Positions 61,559 to 64,000 of a stretch of DNA of 64,000 nucleotides are shown piece after piece. The notes beneath the pieces are model-generated. The model was not told the DNA's origin. It searched no databases and was given only the letters and a program-made list of their open reading frames with translations. Source of the DNA: Methanolobus sp. Its GTDB lineage: Archaea; Halobacteriota; Methanosarcinia; Methanosarcinales; Methanosarcinaceae. Every line of letters begins with the position of its first letter. The stretch's first letter is position 1. The DNA lies in the NCBI RefSeq assembly GCF_016278365.1, contig NZ_JADQBZ010000005.1, positions 124,001-188,000 on the forward strand, written 5' to 3'. The translations under genes were made by a program, and so were the position numbers.

Positions 61559-62401
61559 ATGTCATATACAATTCTTGAAAAGAAGCAGATAGCACCCCAG
61601 GTGCATCTGATGAAGGTGCTGGCACCGGATGTAGCTAAGGCTGCAAAGGCAGGCCAGTTCATTATTTTACGTATCGATGAAACCAGCGAGCGTATCCCTC
61701 TTACAATTGCTGATTTTGATGCCGGCGAAGGTTACGTCACTATTATCTTCCAGGAAATGGGCAAAACCACAAAGCAACTAGCAAAAATGAGCGACACGGA
61801 TGTATTGCAGGACTTTGTCGGCCCGCTGGGGAAACCTGCCGATGTGCAAAAACTGGGTACGGTTATCCTTGTGGGAGGAGGCGTCGGGATCGCTCCCGTA
61901 TATCCTCAGGTCAAAGCCTATCGTGAAGCCGGGAACAAGGTCATATCCATCATCGGGGCAAGGAACAAGGACCTGCTCGTACTGGAAGATGAGATGCAGG
62001 ACGCAAGTGATGAACTTTATGTGGCTACAGATGATGGCTCCAAAGGTCACCATGGCTTTGTGACCGAAGTTGCAAAGAAGATCCTTGACAGCGGTGAGAA
62101 GATCGCAAGGATAGTTGTTATCGGTCCTCCTATCCTGATGAAGGTGGCAGCAGGCATGACCGCCCCATACGGTGTGGAAACCATTGTCAGCCTGAATCCC
62201 ATAATGATAGACGGCACAGGCATGTGCGGTGGTTGCAGGGTCTCTGTCGGCGGCGAGACAAAGTTCGCCTGCGTGGACGGGCCTGAGTTCGATGCACATA
62301 AAGTTGACTTCAATCTGCTTATGAGCCGCCTTGGCCTTTACAGGAGTGAAGAGGCGCAATGTCAGGAAGATCACAACTGCACCTGCAGGAGTGGTAACTG
62401 A
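61559..62401 (+). CDS. nfnA: Ferredoxin-NADP reductase-like subunit NfnA/SudB
   Basis: A 280-residue FAD- and NAD-binding protein with a C-terminal iron-sulfur site. GQFIILRIDETSERIPLTIA is the FAD region, VILVGGGVGIAPVYPQVKAY the NAD region. The cysteines in GTGMCGGCRVSVGGETKFAC bind a [2Fe-2S] cluster. With the large subunit that follows (ATGA overlap) it forms the NfnAB/SudBA type complex, which bifurcates electrons between NADPH, ferredoxin and NADH or acts as sulfide dehydrogenase. Its role in methanogens is not proven. A Cys-rich tail (CQEDHNCTC) ends the protein. Confidence 0.9.
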   Translation: MSYTILEKKQIAPQVHLMKVLAPDVAKAAKAGQFIILRIDETSERIPLTIADFDAGEGYVTIIFQEMGKTTKQLAKMSDTDVLQDFVGPLGKPADVQKLGTVILVGGGVGIAPVYPQVKAYREAGNKVISIIGARNKDLLVLEDEMQDASDELYVATDDGSKGHHGFVTEVAKKILDSGEKIARIVVIGPPILMKVAAGMTAPYGVETIVSLNPIMIDGTGMCGGCRVSVGGETKFACVDGPEFDAHKVDFNLLMSRLGLYRSEEAQCQEDHNCTCRSGN

Positions 62402-63774
62402 TGGTAGCAAGACAGCTAATGCCTCATCAGGACGCCAAAGAGCGGGCCCGGAATTTCGATGAGGTTGCACTGGGGTATACCAAAGAGCAGGCAATCGCTG
62501 AAGCTTCACGCTGCCTAGAGTGCAGGAATCCCAAATGTGTCCAGGGCTGCCCCGTGAACATTGATATTCCTGGTTTTATTGCACAGATAAAAACCGGGAA
62601 CTTCGGTGATGCCATTGCCACCATCAAGCTGACCAATTCCCTTGCAGCGGTATGTGGCCGCGTCTGCCCTCAGGAAGTGCAGTGCGAGGAATTATGCGTG
62701 CTTGCAAAGAAGGGTGAGCCGGTGGCTATCGGCAGGCTTGAGCGTTTCTGCGCCGATCATGAGAGGGAAAAAGGTGTAGTTACTCCGGTGCGCACCCAGC
62801 CAAGCGGCAGGCGCGTGGCTGTAATAGGAGCGGGGCCTGCAGGGCTCACTGCGGCAGCAGACCTTGCAAAGGCAGGTCACGCAGTCACCATCTTTGAGGC
62901 TCTTCACGATACGGGAGGAGTCCTGACCTACGGGATACCCGAGTTCAGGCTTCCCAAAGCCATAGTCCGGGAAGAGGTCGACTACATCAGGCAGTTGGGT
63001 GTTGATCTCAAGGTTGACTATGTCATAGGGAAAATAAAGACCCTTGAAGATTTGAGAGGTGATTTCGATGCGGTTTTCCTTGGCACGGGAGCGGGTCTCC
63101 CTAATTTCATGGGTATCGAGGGTGAGAACCTGAATGGTGTTTACTCTGCCAACGAGTTCCTCACAAGGGTCAACCTGATGAAAGCTTATCTCTTCCCTGA
63201 TCATGGCACTCCTATCAAGAGGGGCAAGCGAGTTATTGTGGTAGGTGGCGGCAATGTTGCGATGGATGCTGCACGCAGTGCGCTTCGCCTTGGAGCCGAG
63301 GAGGTAAGCATCGTCTATCGCCGCGGCGAGGATGAGCTTCCTGCCAGGAAAGAAGAGGTCGAGAACGCAAAGGAAGAAGGTATAGTTTTCAGGCTTCTGA
63401 CCAACCCTGTCCGTATCCTTGAAGGCGAGAACATGACCGTAAAAGGCGTCGAATGCATCAGTATGGAACTTGGCGAGCCGGATGAGTCCGGACGCAGGAG
63501 CCCTGTTCCAAAAGAGGGATCTGAACACATCATCGATGCAGATATTGTGATCATTGCCATAGGCACTTCCCCCAACCCTATGATACTCTCCGGCTCCGAT
63601 GGGTTGAAAGTAGGCTCTCGTGGCACGATAGTCGTAGATGGATCCGCAAGGACATCTCTTGAAAACGTCTGTGCGGGAGGGGATGCAGTTACAGGCGCGG
63701 CAACCGTCATCAGTGCGATGGGTGCCGGCAAGCTTGCAGCCCGGACTATTAATGACTACCTGATGAATAACTGA
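62401..63774 (+). CDS. nfnB: NADPH-dependent glutamate synthase-like subunit NfnB/SudA
   Basis: A 457-residue protein related to the small subunit of glutamate synthase. The N-terminal cysteine cluster CLECRNPKCVQGCPVNIDIP and CGRVCPQEVQCEELC bind two [4Fe-4S] clusters. VAVIGAGPAGLTAAADLAKA is the first dinucleotide fold, VIVVGGGNVAMDAARSALRL the second, and GTGAGLPNFMGIEGENL lies between. Databases often call it homotetrameric glutamate synthase, but with nfnA overlapped it is better read as the Nfn/Sud large subunit. Confidence 0.92.
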   Translation: MVARQLMPHQDAKERARNFDEVALGYTKEQAIAEASRCLECRNPKCVQGCPVNIDIPGFIAQIKTGNFGDAIATIKLTNSLAAVCGRVCPQEVQCEELCVLAKKGEPVAIGRLERFCADHEREKGVVTPVRTQPSGRRVAVIGAGPAGLTAAADLAKAGHAVTIFEALHDTGGVLTYGIPEFRLPKAIVREEVDYIRQLGVDLKVDYVIGKIKTLEDLRGDFDAVFLGTGAGLPNFMGIEGENLNGVYSANEFLTRVNLMKAYLFPDHGTPIKRGKRVIVVGGGNVAMDAARSALRLGAEEVSIVYRRGEDELPARKEEVENAKEEGIVFRLLTNPVRILEGENMTVKGVECISMELGEPDESGRRSPVPKEGSEHIIDADIVIIAIGTSPNPMILSGSDGLKVGSRGTIVVDGSARTSLENVCAGGDAVTGAATVISAMGAGKLAARTINDYLMNN

Positions 63775-63783
63775 ACCAGTGGA

Positions 63784-63826
63784 GTTAACCTGCCTTCATG
63801 GGCCCGACTGGCCTGAAGGGGTTAAC
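63784..63826 (+). terminator. Strong hairpin after nfnAB
   Basis: GTTAACC (63784-63790) pairs with GGTTAAC (63820-63826), CCTTCA (63793-63798) with TGAAGG (63814-63819) and GGCC (63801-63804) with GGCC (63810-63813), loop CGACT, with two small bulges on the left arm. The 17-bp stem starts 9 nt after the nfnB stop and is followed by TTCTATTTTA. It fits a terminator or an mRNA 3'-end stabiliser. Confidence 0.6.
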
Positions 63827-63887
63827 TGCCTTCTATTTTACCGATGGGCTACGGCCTTACTTAGACAATAGTGAAATCCTGACTATA

Positions 63888-64000
63888 ATGAACAAAAATA
63901 AATATTCAGTACAACCTCCAAAGCGAAAGGAACATACTCCTGAAGGCGGTAAAGGTGCAGTGGAAAAGGGCAGGACCAGTCCAAGGTATGCAAGTTATGA
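63888..64000 (+). CDS. Possible 5' end of a gene cut by the window edge
   Basis: ATG 63888 opens a frame without stop to the end of the window (37 codons). It starts MNKNKYSVQPPKRKEHTPEG and is lysine- and glycine-rich, so the N-terminus may be disordered and basic. No ribosome site is obvious. Too little is present to name a family. Confidence 0.35.
   Translation, partial: MNKNKYSVQPPKRKEHTPEGGKGAVEKGRTSPRYASY

Noticed and set aside
62692-63528. 278-residue minus-strand ORF
   Set aside because: Antisense to nfnB, whose motifs are complete.
1-64000. CRISPR arrays, insertion sequences, integrases or phage genes
   Set aside because: No regularly spaced repeats and no recombinase, transposase or phage-type proteins were seen in any frame.

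Overview
The window is archaeal and most likely from a methylotrophic methanogen of the Methanosarcinaceae (a Methanolobus, Methanomethylovorans or Methanococcoides relative; genus not certain). Supporting this are an archaeal replisome (PCNA, PriL), transcription factor S, archaetidylserine lipid enzymes, archaeosortase A, an archaellum operon, AglB, an F430/cobyrinate-type amidotransferase, a coenzyme-B-type homoaconitase small subunit, and two CxxC-x17-CxxC proteins typical of Methanosarcina relatives. Core genes have moderate GC; the surface-glycan block around 45-56.7 kb is visibly more AT-rich.

Layout. 0-6 kb: two paralogous RGG/CxxC-x17-CxxC miniproteins bracket a small zinc-ribbon gene and a minus-strand operon of an RND/MMPL exporter, a COG1361-type surface protein, a TrmB regulator and YwbE. 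Each miniprotein gene is preceded by a compensated leader hairpin. 6.3-12.1 kb: tRNA-Thr, class II aldolase, CDP-alcohol phosphatidyltransferase, archease and RtcB, a candidate structured ncRNA, a PUA protein, a bactofilin-like protein. 12.2-17.1 kb: ArgD-HisC facing a minus-strand MptD, archaetidylserine synthase, archaetidylserine decarboxylase and archaeosortase A set. 17.2-24.1 kb: NUDIX, TFS, PCNA, PriL, CfbB/CbiA, MoaA, a 49-residue ORF, SurE and two unknown proteins. 24.3-31.1 kb: AlaRS, KaiC/GvpD-like and response-regulator proteins, a methyltransferase. 31.5-37.9 kb: arlCDE-F-G-H-I-J without any archaellin gene. 38-40.4 kb: a HacB/LeuD-like and AksF/LeuB-like pair around an unknown protein. 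40.5-61.2 kb: AglB followed (against transcription) by an 18-kb minus-strand glycan locus. 61.6-63.8 kb: NfnA/NfnB (SudBA)-type flavoprotein pair.

How the genes fit together. ManC, Gmd, Fcl and an Rmd-like reductase would make GDP-mannose, GDP-L-fucose and perhaps GDP-D-rhamnose. A sugar nucleotidyltransferase and a UDP-glucuronate decarboxylase-like enzyme add another donor branch. Seven glycosyltransferases, three methyltransferases and a Wzx-type flippase assemble and export the glycan. AglB nearby could transfer it to surface proteins or archaellins. ArtA with archaetidylserine synthase and decarboxylase forms the set linked in haloarchaea to lipid anchoring of surface proteins.

The most interesting unexplained signals are the covarying leader hairpins of the two miniprotein genes, a 97-nt element closed by a perfect 13-bp stem behind a TATA-like box downstream of rtcB, an 8-bp operator-like palindrome in front of the TrmB-containing operon, an 11-bp palindrome before the bactofilin gene, and a 529-bp exact repeat joining the 3' halves of two glycosyltransferase genes. 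All calls are by eye from sequence; no database search was run.
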